In this document: one piece after another, positions 1-7,928 of the stretch
Position numbering within the stretch: position 1 is the stretch's first letter
Layout: every line of letters begins with the position of its first letter
Source: JBDTCS01 sp039923455
Lineage (GTDB): Bacteria; Bacteroidota; Ignavibacteria; Palsa-1295
Direction of reading: 5' to 3'
Assembly: GCA_039923455.1 (NCBI GenBank)
Contig: JBDTCS010000019.1
Span: forward strand, 1-28,728
DNA length: 28,728 bases
Program-made: the position numbers and the translations under genes
The notes under the pieces: model-generated
The model's input: the letters and a program-made list of their open reading frames with translations, nothing else
Told to the model about the DNA's origin: nothing
Database searches by the model: none

Positions 1-5
1 ACACA

Positions 6-635
6 TTGCAAAACCGAGCCAGAACGACCGACCCGGACTTACCTATTCTCCAGCGAGTAATCGATGGTGATCGCGCGGCGTTTGCAGAATTGGTCGATCG
101 GCATAAGGCACCCGGTATGACACTCGCGGTGCGCATTTTGCAAAATACAAGTGACGCCGAGGAAGCATTACAGGATGCGTTTCTTCGAGCGTTTCGTGCA
201 TTGCCGGAATTTAAATTCGAAGCGCGATTTGCAACCTGGTTTTATCGCATACTATATAATGTATGTTGTTCGAAGCAAGAGCGTCTCAGGAATAACATGG
301 AGACGATCTCCATCAGCGATGACGACGAGATCGGAACTGTCATCTCCGGAGCACACTCTAACGAAGCGATCGATCAAGCGGAAGTGTATCGTATCACGAT
401 CAAAGATATTGAGCGATTACCCGCCGAATATAATTCTGTGTTGACGCTCTTTACTCTACAGGAATTCAAGCTACAAGAAATTGTCGAGATCACAGGTATG
501 CCGATTGGAACAGTAAAGGCACGCATCTTTCGAGGGCGAGCTATGTTAAGAGATCGTGTGGAGAAAATATTGTCTCACGGACTTACGCCGACAATTCTGA
601 TCTCGGACAAAGTGGGTGGGAGGAAGTTACTATGA
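6..635 (+). CDS. ECF-type RNA polymerase sigma factor
   Basis: Extracytoplasmic-function sigma factor of the sigma-70 family, which directs RNA polymerase to a small regulon. Sigma region 2 spans about residues 23-96, including the acidic stretch DAEEALQDAFLRAFRAL and the aromatic FATWFYRILYNV promoter-melting segment. Region 4 spans about 133-187, with a helix-turn-helix near 155-176 (LQEIVEITGMPIGTVKARIFRGR). The 209-residue length is normal for the family. The start used is a TTG six bases into the window; the true start could lie upstream, outside the window, so the 5' end is uncertain. The stop overlaps the next start (ATGA), which indicates translational coupling with the anti-sigma factor. 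The family is certain; the regulon cannot be deduced from this window. Confidence 0.93.
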   Translation: MQNRARTTDPDLPILQRVIDGDRAAFAELVDRHKAPGMTLAVRILQNTSDAEEALQDAFLRAFRALPEFKFEARFATWFYRILYNVCCSKQERLRNNMETISISDDDEIGTVISGAHSNEAIDQAEVYRITIKDIERLPAEYNSVLTLFTLQEFKLQEIVEITGMPIGTVKARIFRGRAMLRDRVEKILSHGLTPTILISDKVGGRKLL

Positions 636-1144
636 TGCATCTTACGGAAGAGCAATTATTTGATTTCGTCGAGGGGACGCTCCCAGTTTCGGAGCAATCA
701 CCTATCGCTCAGCATATTTCCGAGTGTACCGCTTGCCAGGCTCGAGTTACGCTTAGCCGATCAATTAAGACTGCGCTTGCTTCGCAAATACCTTTGGAGC
801 CCTCGATCCATTTCACGCACGATCTGATGCGCTCGATTCTTGCTGAACCATCCACTGCACCGAATGCGCAGGCATCGATGGCTCCTCGCTTCGTTTGGAA
901 TACTCAGCTTGCATTTGTCGCCGCGTTTTTTCTTATCGCTGGACTGTGCATCTCCCCGTTTTTCATTCCGGATCACTTGATACCGGGAGTGATCGGGAGA
1001 TCATCTAACGCAATGCAAAGTCTGTCAGACGCATTCGCCAGATTTTTTGCGAACCCGCTAACACCGATCTGTCTTAGCGCGGCAATCATTGTTGTCGCAT
1101 TCAGCTTCTTCGAGACCCTCCTCCCTCGATCGAATCGCAAATAG
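632..1144 (+). CDS. Membrane-bound zinc-finger anti-sigma factor
   Basis: Probable anti-sigma factor that holds the upstream ECF sigma inactive at the inner membrane. The N-terminal cytoplasmic part carries the zinc-binding anti-sigma (ZAS) signature His28-x3-Cys32-x2-Cys35 (HISECTACQ). Two hydrophobic segments follow, at about residues 90-111 and 144-162, so the protein probably crosses the membrane twice and has a short periplasmic loop. It overlaps the sigma gene by four bases. A clear purine-rich ribosome-binding site (GGGAGG) sits 8-9 bases before the ATG, inside the sigma gene, which is stronger than most starts in this window. The signal that releases the sigma factor is unknown. The role rests on the zinc motif, topology and gene order. 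Confidence 0.85.
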   Translation: MMHLTEEQLFDFVEGTLPVSEQSPIAQHISECTACQARVTLSRSIKTALASQIPLEPSIHFTHDLMRSILAEPSTAPNAQASMAPRFVWNTQLAFVAAFFLIAGLCISPFFIPDHLIPGVIGRSSNAMQSLSDAFARFFANPLTPICLSAAIIVVAFSFFETLLPRSNRK

Positions 1145-1172
1145 TCGAATGCATATCCGAACATGTATAAAA

Positions 1173-1196
1173 AAGAGCGAGTACACACTCACTCTT
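1173..1196 (+). terminator. Hairpin after the sigma/anti-sigma pair
   Basis: Arms AAGAGCGAGT (1173-1182) and ACTCACTCTT (1187-1196) pair over 10 bp with one mismatch around an ACAC tetraloop. The hairpin starts 29 bases after the anti-sigma stop. Only a short broken T run follows, so it is a plausible but not ideal intrinsic terminator. Confidence 0.5.
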
Positions 1197-1217
1197 TCAT
1201 ATTTCCAATTATTTTAA

Positions 1218-1281
1218 AACATAAACACAATCGCTGACGATTGTGCGGAAACTGGATTTATGTCAGCGATTGGTTTATGTT
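1218..1281. repeat. 20-bp near-perfect inverted repeat
   Basis: The left arm 1218-1238 (ACATAAACACAATCGCTGAC from 1219) and the right arm 1262-1281 are reverse complements except for one bulged base. They are separated by 23 bases. The left arm also contains a competing local palindrome, CAATCG-CTGA-CGATTG (1228-1243), so two exclusive folds are possible. It lies in the convergent gap between the anti-sigma and usher-like genes. It may be a terminator-like structure or the remnant of a small palindromic element; no transposase is nearby. Confidence 0.6.
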
Positions 1282-1325
1282 GCGGGTAGAATGCCCCCGC
1301 GTGTTAGGTGAGCAAAAACTTTGTC

Positions 1326-1345
1326 GTTGACAAGGGCTTGTCAAC
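1326..1345 (-). terminator. Likely terminator of the pilus operon
   Basis: GTTGACAAG (1326-1334) and CTTGTCAAC (1337-1345) form a perfect palindrome around two bases. Read on the minus strand it lies about 90 bases after the usher stop and is followed by GACAAAGTTTTTG, a short T tract. A weaker 6-bp stem (1362-1367 with 1375-1380) lies between the stop and this hairpin. Placement suits the 3' end of the minus-strand operon. Confidence 0.5.
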
Positions 1346-1393
1346 TAAATCTCTTGAATGTGCTCGTGTTTGGAACGAGCGCGTATAGTACCA

Positions 1394-1447
1394 GATTCTA
1401 TTTCCCGAATGGATTCTATTTCCCGAACGGATTCTATTTCCCGAACT
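1394..1447. repeat. Three tandem 18-bp repeats across the usher stop codon
   Basis: Three head-to-tail copies of GATTCTATTTCCCGAAYG at 1394-1411, 1412-1429 and 1430-1447, differing at one position. The third copy holds the last codons of the usher-like gene and its TAG stop (1434-1436). The other two extend into the 3' untranslated region, so the repeat amplified the end of a coding sequence. Confidence 0.9.
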
Positions 1448-4400
1448 GAATAAAGGTCACAAGCACAAGCGTCTCGTCGCTGCCGGACTTGCGTGATTGC
1501 AGTGAAAGCTGTCCATCGCCCAGCTGCCACGTATACGCCTTTTCAGTCTCGATCACTCGCACGCTGGTCGGATTTCCGAGTTCGGTCGTCAGCCACGCAA
1601 GTACGTACTCTTTCGTCGGCACGAAATCGAGATCTTTCACACGCTCAGTGAGTAGCAGCGAACGAATGGCATTGGTGTTATCAAAAGTTATCGTGCGACG
1701 CATGATCAATCCTTTGTGACCGACGAGCATCGAATCACTGATTGTGCGCTTGTCGGAAACGACCGGTGCAGAAAAATAAGTGGTCATCGACTTACCAAGC
1801 ATCAGCAGGGCCTTATCATAGCTCATCCCCATTCGCAACTCACCAAAACGCGATTTGATATTGCTGCCGTACGAATACGGGAAGGCATACATGCTCTTCG
1901 GCACATTCGCTGTGGTTGTGGTTACGGGAGTGGTAGCGACAACAGGACTCGAGGATCGTGGTGTCACCACGGGTGCGACATAGCCAGTCGAAGCGCCACT
2001 CGCACTCGGCCGAACCGGCGGTATGTAAACAGGCGGTGTGTAAACAGGCGGTGTGTAAACAGGGACGCTGTTTTTCTGTGGCGTATAATGTGAAGTTGTC
2101 GCAGTCGTACCTGTCGCAAGCCTTGCTGTCGGTGTGTAAGCCGGAGCACTATAAGGTGTGCTCGACTTGACCGGATAAGTACTCTGCGAACTTCCTGAGG
2201 CAGCGCCCCGATTCGGAGTAGCCACCGATGCTGTAGGGGGCGTGTTTGTACTTGGTGTGTATGTGCTTGGTGTATATGCTGGCTTCGCAACAATTTGTGG
2301 TCTCACTTGGGGAGCTGTTGCAGCTGAAGTGCTCTGAGACGCGCTCGCAGAATTGGCGCTAGCTGAATTCACACTCGGTTGATTCAAGCTTGGTGCAAGA
2401 GCGACACTCGGACCTTCCGGCGCACGAGTCGGAAGTGATCCATTGTTCGCTGTTGGTGGAGTGCTTGGTGCACCATCGACATTCAGCGTGAAGTTCAGTG
2501 TGTCAAGAATATCGCCTTCGGTGGAATTCTTAAGCTCGAAGTTTATGAACAGCGGCTCAGCACGAAGTCGGAGACGTTCGAGCTGCGTCCGATCAGGATA
2601 GATCTGATACTTTCCAGGTGCGAGACCAATGTTGTAGAACTCACCCGTTGAGTATGTTAAGAAGTCATCCGGCATTTTGACTTCCTGTTGATCCCCGAAG
2701 CGACTTCGAATCTTAAGTCGAATACCGCCCTGTCCGTCCGGACCATCCTTCGTCATGCGCTTCACATAACCGCCAATCTGCCCAGCAACGGTAACGGGAA
2801 TATTAACCTCGCGGAAGCTATTGGCATCCACCGTCACATTGTAGGTTTCGAAACGTGGTACCCATGCAAGGTTCTCGACGCTTTCTGTTGAGTTTCTCAG
2901 TGTGTAGGTTGTATACGGTTCGAGATCAACGATGCGAATGATGCCGTTATCTTGCGTCCAAAGCCTTCCTCCAGTTTGCGCAACCTTAAAGTTCTTCACG
3001 ATTGGTTCGCCGCGATCGTAGAGTCCGTTGTTGTTCTCATCAAGGAACGGACGGATCATGATACCCGCGTGTTGAATAAAATTGCGATCCGAGGTTACAA
3101 ACTCTGTCGTGCCTTTATCAAAAATTACTGAGCCTTGCGCAGATTCTGTGAACGTGGTCGGACCGCCATCGTTACCAACCGCTGCACCGACTTGCATGAA
3201 GGGCAGCGTGTAGCGGATATCAAGGTGTGCACTATTTTGCCGAGCTTGAATATCGCGCTGCAATTGCAACGCGATCTGTCCGTTGTTCAAAAATCCTCGC
3301 TGCAGATTCAGTCCAACCTGAGAGACGACGCCCTGCGCAAAATCAAAATTCATGTTAGGACGCACAAGTACGCCGAGCGGTGCGAATATCGAAAGCGCCG
3401 TCGCACCGGTGAGTCCCTGACGATAAAGGCGTAAATGCTCGCGCTGAAAACTCGCATTCGCCGAAAAGGTAACAGGTACGCCGAACAGCGACATACTCAC
3501 GATGCCACCCATGATTGTTGTCCCGGAGATTGGCGTTTGTGAAACATCGAATGCTGAAAGCGTGAAGACACCTTGCATGAACGAGAGTGGCGTCGAGACT
3601 GTGAGTCGGCGTTGGTCGTTCGGCGAGATTAGAGCTCCGAAGCGTTGGCGTTGGAATGGATGATCCAGTGCAGCCTCGATCGAGAGTCCGATTGCGCTCG
3701 AATAACTCATCGTCCCTTGTAATCCGGCGCCGTCAATATATTGTCCATTGACGAGCAACTCGGGCAATAACTGCATAGATGCGGAAGCAAATGGAGCGAA
3801 CGGACTAAATCCGGCCTCCTTGAAATATTTCACACCTGCGCCGACAGAAAGTTTAGTTGTAACGCCCGCGTTCACGTTCAACTGCGCGACATTCTTCTTG
3901 AAGAAGTCTATATCGTTTTTGTATGTGCCGGCTGTGAGTGAGTATTCAAAATTACCCGGCGGCAAAAACGTGTACGGAATGCGCAGTTCCATCGCTTTCG
4001 TCTGCACCTCTCCCCAAGGTCCGTAAAACTTCAACTTTACATTTGTCGAGCCATAACCAATCGGAATTGCAAATGAGTAATAACCGGAGTTGTCGGCCTT
4101 CACATATTTGACCAAGCTCTCGTTGACATAAAGCTCCACCATCCAGTTGGGCTCCGTACGATCATTGATGGTGTAGTTCGCAAACGAGTTGCGATATGCG
4201 ACGGGCTTGTTACTAATCTGAAAACCGACAACAGAATCAGAAAGCGCAGCTGTCGAGAATGAGGAGATCGTACCAACCGTAGTAACAGTTAGTAGATCCG
4301 ATTCCGGAGTAACATAACGCCATCTCCAAGGAAGCTGGCTCGGCAAAGTTTTCCAGTTGATCTTTGTCTGCGAATTACCACTGTAGCGCGCATCAATATC

Positions 4401-5126
4401 GCCGCCGAACAGATCACCACCGAGCCCGAGTGTGTATTGCTCCGTGTGATTACCTTGCAACATCGATGACGAGATCGCCCAATCGAGTACACCTGCGCTC
4501 AGAATATTTCTCAGCAATGGGAATGTGCGATCGACGTCCGGTCCGGCCGAGGAGCCAGGCAACATGTTACGCCTATCACGCTTGCGAAGTGCATCCGACA
4601 CAGCCGGAAGTTCTCGGTCGCACGATACCTTCACGTCGAGTAAGTTGAAATTGAATTCACAGGTTAGACCAAACGCTTTTTTGAAGAGGTCACTACGCAT
4701 GTAACTACCGGTCTCGGTGACGATCAGATCTTTGCGATTGAGTACATAATGCTGACTGCCTTTATCGATCTTGCTTCCCGCGAGATCGATGACGTACGTA
4801 TCACTCTCGTCGATAAAAAAGCCGGTGATCTTTTTGCGATCGGCCGATAGCTCCGATTTGATCTTTACAAAATCGAGCACATCCATAATCGGCATATAGA
4901 TGTCGCGATCAATAAGAATCGCAGGAACAACGGTAGAACTTACATGCGTGAGTGACAAGCTTACGCTTATCTCATCAGCATTTTCGGGTAGGGAATCTTG
5001 TGCACCGATGGGTTGCAAAAATGATTTCGCGAATGCTTGTTTCGCGGGCATGCAGAGTCCCATCCCTAACCCGAAGGCAAGGAAAAAAAGGACGAGCATA
5101 TACCGATTCCGCACGAATCTTTGCAT
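1434..5126 (-). CDS. Usher-like outer-membrane protein of a chaperone-usher pilus
   Basis: Predicted outer-membrane assembly platform that would receive pilin-chaperone complexes and extrude the fibre. A signal peptide ends near Ala33 (KQAFA). Residues 45-170 form an N-terminal periplasmic region. Residues 330-400 resemble the usher plug and following strand (VELYVNESLVKYVKADNSG, LKFYGPWGE, LPPGNFEYSLTAGTY). Residues 400-690 have the alternating pattern of a beta-barrel. Residues 690-880 hold Ig/carboxypeptidase-regulatory-like domains with an acidic, calcium-type loop DENNNGLYDRGE (696-707). Residues 884-1087 are a Pro/Thr/Ser/Ala-rich linker. Residues 1088-1230 form an extra globular domain starting FGELRMGMSYDKALLMLGKS, faintly like BamE/SmpA lipoprotein folds. 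At 1230 residues it exceeds ordinary ushers (about 800-900) because of the tail. The chaperone gene lies 176 bp upstream on the same strand. The usher assignment rests on the plug-like motifs plus context and no profile search was possible. Confidence 0.75.
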   Translation of the reverse strand: MQRFVRNRYMLVLFFLAFGLGMGLCMPAKQAFAKSFLQPIGAQDSLPENADEISVSLSLTHVSSTVVPAILIDRDIYMPIMDVLDFVKIKSELSADRKKITGFFIDESDTYVIDLAGSKIDKGSQHYVLNRKDLIVTETGSYMRSDLFKKAFGLTCEFNFNLLDVKVSCDRELPAVSDALRKRDRRNMLPGSSAGPDVDRTFPLLRNILSAGVLDWAISSSMLQGNHTEQYTLGLGGDLFGGDIDARYSGNSQTKINWKTLPSQLPWRWRYVTPESDLLTVTTVGTISSFSTAALSDSVVGFQISNKPVAYRNSFANYTINDRTEPNWMVELYVNESLVKYVKADNSGYYSFAIPIGYGSTNVKLKFYGPWGEVQTKAMELRIPYTFLPPGNFEYSLTAGTYKNDIDFFKKNVAQLNVNAGVTTKLSVGAGVKYFKEAGFSPFAPFASASMQLLPELLVNGQYIDGAGLQGTMSYSSAIGLSIEAALDHPFQRQRFGALISPNDQRRLTVSTPLSFMQGVFTLSAFDVSQTPISGTTIMGGIVSMSLFGVPVTFSANASFQREHLRLYRQGLTGATALSIFAPLGVLVRPNMNFDFAQGVVSQVGLNLQRGFLNNGQIALQLQRDIQARQNSAHLDIRYTLPFMQVGAAVGNDGGPTTFTESAQGSVIFDKGTTEFVTSDRNFIQHAGIMIRPFLDENNNGLYDRGEPIVKNFKVAQTGGRLWTQDNGIIRIVDLEPYTTYTLRNSTESVENLAWVPRFETYNVTVDANSFREVNIPVTVAGQIGGYVKRMTKDGPDGQGGIRLKIRSRFGDQQEVKMPDDFLTYSTGEFYNIGLAPGKYQIYPDRTQLERLRLRAEPLFINFELKNSTEGDILDTLNFTLNVDGAPSTPPTANNGSLPTRAPEGPSVALAPSLNQPSVNSASANSASASQSTSAATAPQVRPQIVAKPAYTPSTYTPSTNTPPTASVATPNRGAASGSSQSTYPVKSSTPYSAPAYTPTARLATGTTATTSHYTPQKNSVPVYTPPVYTPPVYIPPVRPSASGASTGYVAPVVTPRSSSPVVATTPVTTTTANVPKSMYAFPYSYGSNIKSRFGELRMGMSYDKALLMLGKSMTTYFSAPVVSDKRTISDSMLVGHKGLIMRRTITFDNTNAIRSLLLTERVKDLDFVPTKEYVLAWLTTELGNPTSVRVIETEKAYTWQLGDGQLSLQSRKSGSDETLVLVTFIQFGK
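2017..2061 (-). repeat. 15-bp tandem repeat coding VYTPP units
   Basis: Three consecutive 15-bp units (GGCGGTGTGTAAACA on the plus strand) at 2017-2031, 2032-2046 and 2047-2061. They encode the VYTPP/VYIPP repeats of the usher linker, part of a wider YTP-rich stretch between about 2000 and 2300. In-frame slippage here would change linker length without breaking the protein. Confidence 0.85.
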
Positions 5127-5182
5127 TCTATCTTTCGATGGGCCTGCGAGTCGTTAGGAAGCGACTATGGTCTTATACTTCG

Positions 5183-5203
5183 GATCCCTTTGGGAGAGGG
5201 ATC
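5183..5203. repeat. Intergenic palindrome with TTGGGAG loop
   Basis: GATCCCT (5183-5189) and AGGGATC (5197-5203) form a perfect 7-bp stem around TTGGGAG, between the chaperone and usher genes. It shares its stem/loop design with the elements at 5245 and 8924. Confidence 0.7.
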
Positions 5204-5244
5204 TTCGGCGTACCGCAAGCACGTTCTTATGAAGTAAATTGAAA

Positions 5245-5265
5245 GGATCATTTAGGAGATGATCC
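5245..5265. repeat. Intergenic palindrome with TTAGGAG loop
   Basis: GGATCAT (5245-5251) and ATGATCC (5259-5265) form a perfect 7-bp stem around TTAGGAG. It is the second palindrome in the 176-bp chaperone-usher gap. The stems differ in sequence from the 5183 element while the loop is almost the same. Confidence 0.7.
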
Positions 5266-5302
5266 CTCCGCACAATGTTAACTTAGTAACTTTTGAAAAC
5301 CT

Positions 5303-6211
5303 TTAGGGAAGTGGCAACTCCGCAGAAGCCATGACGGCTTCCTTCGTTGCATCGGTATAGGTCTGCATCTCGACCACGATCTTCCCTCTTGTTAGGTTCA
5401 TCCCTTTCGGCACAGAAAGAGGCATTCGAAATTTTCTCATCGGATTCGGCACGTAGATCGCGAGTCCTTTTGCAGTACTCAGCACCGTCTCCCTACCACC
5501 ATTCTCCACAAACTTTATCACGAGCGAACCATAGATCGACTGAGTCCCCGAGCGATAGATTATCCCTTTGCAGACTTGCATCCGAAGTGAAGAATCGTAG
5601 GCGACTGTTAACCTGCTGATCGTAGGAATCGAGGGGGTAGTGTTATGTCGAACGATCACCGGTATTGCAACGCCAAATATCGTTGACACGCTGAGTTTCA
5701 GACCCTTCGTAGTATCCTCGAGCTTTGTTAATTCTTTCGCCTTCTTGACACCGCGGAAATAAAGATAAGAGCGATATTCACCGGAAGCAAGATCGGATGG
5801 CATCAGGATCTGCACGCGAACACTTTGGGATTCTTTTGGAGCAAGCGTGATCTGCTTTGGAAAGAAGCGGACGATCTTATCCGCGTACATTCCTTTTGGA
5901 TCAGGTGTTGTCACTTCAGACATCTCTCCGTCCTCATTCATCTGCATCTCCACCATCGAGATATTATATGTTGCGGTGTCTCGGCCCATATTGATGAGCG
6001 AGAGCAGATCGTTACGCTTTTGTCCTTCGAAGACGAGTCGCTTCGGATTCACGAGTAGCGCGCCGGCCTTCTGTGCGCGAACGGGTGCTACACCGGCGAC
6101 AGCGGTCAAGATGATCGGAAGTGCGACTATAAAGCCATGCAAAAGCGAGTGCATCCATTCGGCTCTGCGAGTCGAGCTTAGTTGGCTGCTGTTGGAATTT
6201 CTATTAATCAT
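5303..6211 (-). CDS. PapD-like periplasmic pilus chaperone
   Basis: Periplasmic chaperone that would cap pilin subunits by donor-strand complementation and deliver them to the usher. A signal peptide ends near VRA46-Q47. The n-region before it is long, so Met20 is an alternative start. The first Ig-like domain (about 50-190) has the family pattern: LLVNPKRLVFEGQKRND strand A, SLINMGRDTATYNI, then FFPKQITLAPKESQSVRVQI (116-135), GEYRSYLYF (144-152) and FGVAIPVIVRH (179-189). The second domain (about 195-302) includes GLAIYVPNPMRKFRMPL. The YRSxLxF and IPVIVRH forms resemble chaperones found with non-classical pilins rather than E. coli PapD. The length of 302 is slightly above the usual 230-270. 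It lies upstream of the usher-like gene and about 400 bp after the third pilin. Confidence 0.85.
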   Translation of the reverse strand: MINRNSNSSQLSSTRRAEWMHSLLHGFIVALPIILTAVAGVAPVRAQKAGALLVNPKRLVFEGQKRNDLLSLINMGRDTATYNISMVEMQMNEDGEMSEVTTPDPKGMYADKIVRFFPKQITLAPKESQSVRVQILMPSDLASGEYRSYLYFRGVKKAKELTKLEDTTKGLKLSVSTIFGVAIPVIVRHNTTPSIPTISRLTVAYDSSLRMQVCKGIIYRSGTQSIYGSLVIKFVENGGRETVLSTAKGLAIYVPNPMRKFRMPLSVPKGMNLTRGKIVVEMQTYTDATKEAVMASAELPLP

Positions 6212-6614
6212 CTTTCTCCATTATTAAGCACTGACGTTATCTCGAGTTCAGAATCTCTCGGTTCATCAGCTTGCTTATATTTATTTATACTTTTCCTTAA
6301 CGCCTGTTTGGCACCTTACCTTGAGCAGATTGGCAACCGCCAAAGGCCCATTAAGGGTTCACCGCACATGACGTCCGCACAGAAAAGCGGGTCAATTCAA
6401 AACGAGCTATCTTGTCAATTATTAGAATGTTCCTACCGCCAAAAGAGCATCTTGGCCCGAGCAGGCATTCACGCTTCAAAATCCGCACATCTCAGCAGTT
6501 CGTCGAGCACCGAGGGGTTGCATCACTGCCAATTTCAAACACTATTCCCTCCCGCACGAGAGAGACTAAATTCAAAACCTAAAACTTAAAACGCAATTCT
6601 CTAAGAACGTCGGC
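6212..6614 (-). other. 403-bp gap between third pilin and chaperone
   Basis: No convincing gene. It holds an AT-rich stretch (about 6275-6298) that on the minus strand reads GTATAAATAAATATAAG, 60-90 bases before the chaperone start, so it could carry a separate weak promoter for chaperone and usher. A small TTGGC-AACC-GCCAA hairpin lies at 6331-6344. The size of the gap suggests the chaperone-usher pair can be transcribed or processed separately from the pilins. Confidence 0.4.
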
Positions 6615-7163
6615 TCAATTATATGTGACCGTCACATACGTATTGCCAGAGTAATCACCGGTCCGCTGATTTGGGCCGATCGTCATTGTAGCACCGACGG
6701 TAAATGTCTCTGTTCCCTTCGAGAGCACACCGGTTGCAGTGCATACAAAATTTGTTAATGTCATTTGCTCTGTACTGCCGGTTCGAGTTAGAGTGATCGA
6801 GCTCGGAAACGTAACCGAATATATTGAGTTCGGCTCACCGGTAACGGTGAAGAGCGCTGAGTTTATCGTCGAGCCGACGGTGTTCAGCGGAGTCACACCA
6901 CCGCTTGTTGTACGAACTCCTGTCGGGCTAACAGTAACTGTTCCCCTGGTAGCACCGGTAAAATTCACACCGAATCCCCAATCTCTCGTCTTATTAATAA
7001 CGAGTGGCTTCTTCCCTGAGGTTGTTGTCGAAGCGCTTAGGTTTGGTGCGCTGGAAGCCGATTGTGCGCTTGCTGTCGAGGTATAAAAAACACCCAAGCC
7101 GAAGAGCACAATGGCGAGAACCATCGTACAAGAGCGAATCGGATCAGTTAGGTATTTCTTCAT
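6615..7163 (-). CDS. DUF4402-type pilin-like secreted protein (divergent)
   Basis: Small exported beta-sandwich protein, probably a minor or adaptor subunit of the pilus. I chose the ATG at 7163 because it gives a normal signal peptide (MKKYLTDPIRSCTMV then a hydrophobic core, cleavage after TASA); an in-frame ATG at 7181 adds six residues. The mature part shows the DUF4402 pattern: FGVNFTGATRGTVTVSPTG, then VTGEPNSIYSVTFPSSITLT, then FTVGATMTIGPNQRTGDYSG. It ends in VTVTYN, with a Gly 14 residues from the end and a penultimate Tyr, the arrangement of chaperone-usher subunits. It is clearly more distant from the two upstream paralogues than they are from each other. The fold family is fairly sure; the structural role is inferred. 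Confidence 0.8.
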   Translation of the reverse strand: MKKYLTDPIRSCTMVLAIVLFGLGVFYTSTASAQSASSAPNLSASTTTSGKKPLVINKTRDWGFGVNFTGATRGTVTVSPTGVRTTSGGVTPLNTVGSTINSALFTVTGEPNSIYSVTFPSSITLTRTGSTEQMTLTNFVCTATGVLSKGTETFTVGATMTIGPNQRTGDYSGNTYVTVTYN

Positions 7164-7198
7164 TGTCACACGTATATCCATTTGTTCGGGGCGCTAAC

Positions 7199-7227
7199 GG
7201 AAGGAGAAGCTTAATGCTCTTCCTTCC
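7199..7227 (-). promoter_or_regulatory. Hairpin between second and third pilin genes
   Basis: GGAAGGA...AGC (7199-7210) pairs with GCT...TCCTTCC (7216-7227) around TTAAT, with a 2-bp internal mismatch. It nearly fills the gap between the second pilin stop and the third pilin start and could act as an RNA stability or attenuation element. Confidence 0.5.
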
Positions 7228-7241
7228 ATTGAGCGAAATCA

Positions 7242-7829
7242 TTACTGGTAGGTCGCCGTCAGCGTAAGCTGTCCTTTGTACCAACCACTGGCTTGTCCTG
7301 CCGGAATCGTCACCGTTGCACCGACATTGATCTCCTGGCGTCCGCTTGCAGGCAGAACTCCGAGTGTCTGTGGCGGTGTGCCACCAAAATCTTTCGTAAA
7401 GGCGGAAAGAGTCAGCGGTGTTGCTGATCCGACCATCTTATTGAGCGTGGTGCTGGTCACCACGATACTATACGCGAGACTTGGTTCGCCGGTAACATAG
7501 AACCGAGCTTCCTCTGGGCCGTCGCCATCATCCGGGTCATTTCCGTAACCGTTCTGGTTGATCGGAGTGAGCCCGGCATAAGTAATTGTGCCACCCTCGC
7601 CAATACCACCCACGTGGTCCGGACGAATCGTAGCAGTGCCCGTTCCGGAGATCGGCGCTACGACGGCGCCAAAATTCATTTCTTCTAATCCACAAGCATA
7701 GATCGGAGTAACGACGCGGCAATACGCGTTCGCTGATCCAGAGCTCGTCACCTGGGCGGACGCATGACCTGCGGCGAGCGCACTAAGCGCTACGATACCC
7801 GCACACATGATCCTGATTGAATTTTTCAT
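7242..7829 (-). CDS. DUF4402-type pilin-like protein, paralogue 2
   Basis: Exported pilin-like subunit of 195 residues, with a signal peptide ending HASA-Q (about residue 25). The mature protein begins QVTSSGSANAYCRVVTPI, a possible donor-strand segment. The DUF4402 core follows: EEMNFGAVVAP, GTATIRPDH, ARFYVTGEPSLAYSI, NVGATVTIPAGQASGWYKGQ. The C-terminus is TATYQ with Gly at -14 and Tyr at -2. It aligns without gaps to the paralogue at 8001-8588 and roughly four of five mature residues match, so the pair is a recent tandem duplication. Unlike its sister it has two nearby cysteines (YCRVVTPIYACG), which could form a disulfide. It is 171 bp downstream of the first pilin. Confidence 0.85.
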   Translation of the reverse strand: MKNSIRIMCAGIVALSALAAGHASAQVTSSGSANAYCRVVTPIYACGLEEMNFGAVVAPISGTGTATIRPDHVGGIGEGGTITYAGLTPINQNGYGNDPDDGDGPEEARFYVTGEPSLAYSIVVTSTTLNKMVGSATPLTLSAFTKDFGGTPPQTLGVLPASGRQEINVGATVTIPAGQASGWYKGQLTLTATYQ

Positions 7830-7847
7830 TTCGTTTTCTAACCGTAT

Positions 7848-7860
7848 TCTTAGGAAGTAG
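7848..7860 (-). promoter_or_regulatory. Conserved 13-mer upstream of pilin 2
   Basis: TCTTAGGAAGTAG on the plus strand (CTACTTCCTAAGA in the mRNA sense), 18 bases before the start codon. The same 13-mer lies 23 bases before the paralogue at 8588. The surrounding leader is not conserved, so the match may be a retained regulatory or translation element rather than just residual duplication. Confidence 0.5.
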
Positions 7861-7928
7861 CTTCATCCGCAAGTGATAGAGTTTGTTTGGAAGAGTAAAT
7901 TCCAACCAATGAGACTATCGCTTAGTGA

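Noticed and set aside
1394..1447. Possible mini-CRISPR array
   Set aside because: The repeats are directly adjacent with no spacers, and no cas genes are present.
1345..1530. Small minus-strand open frame with repeated VREIES peptides
   Set aside because: It is produced by the three 18-bp tandem repeats and overlaps the usher gene end in another frame; no start signal or family.
1958..2170. Plus-strand open frames with VCKQAVCKQ repeats
   Set aside because: These are the antisense shadow of the VYTPP repeats in the usher linker.
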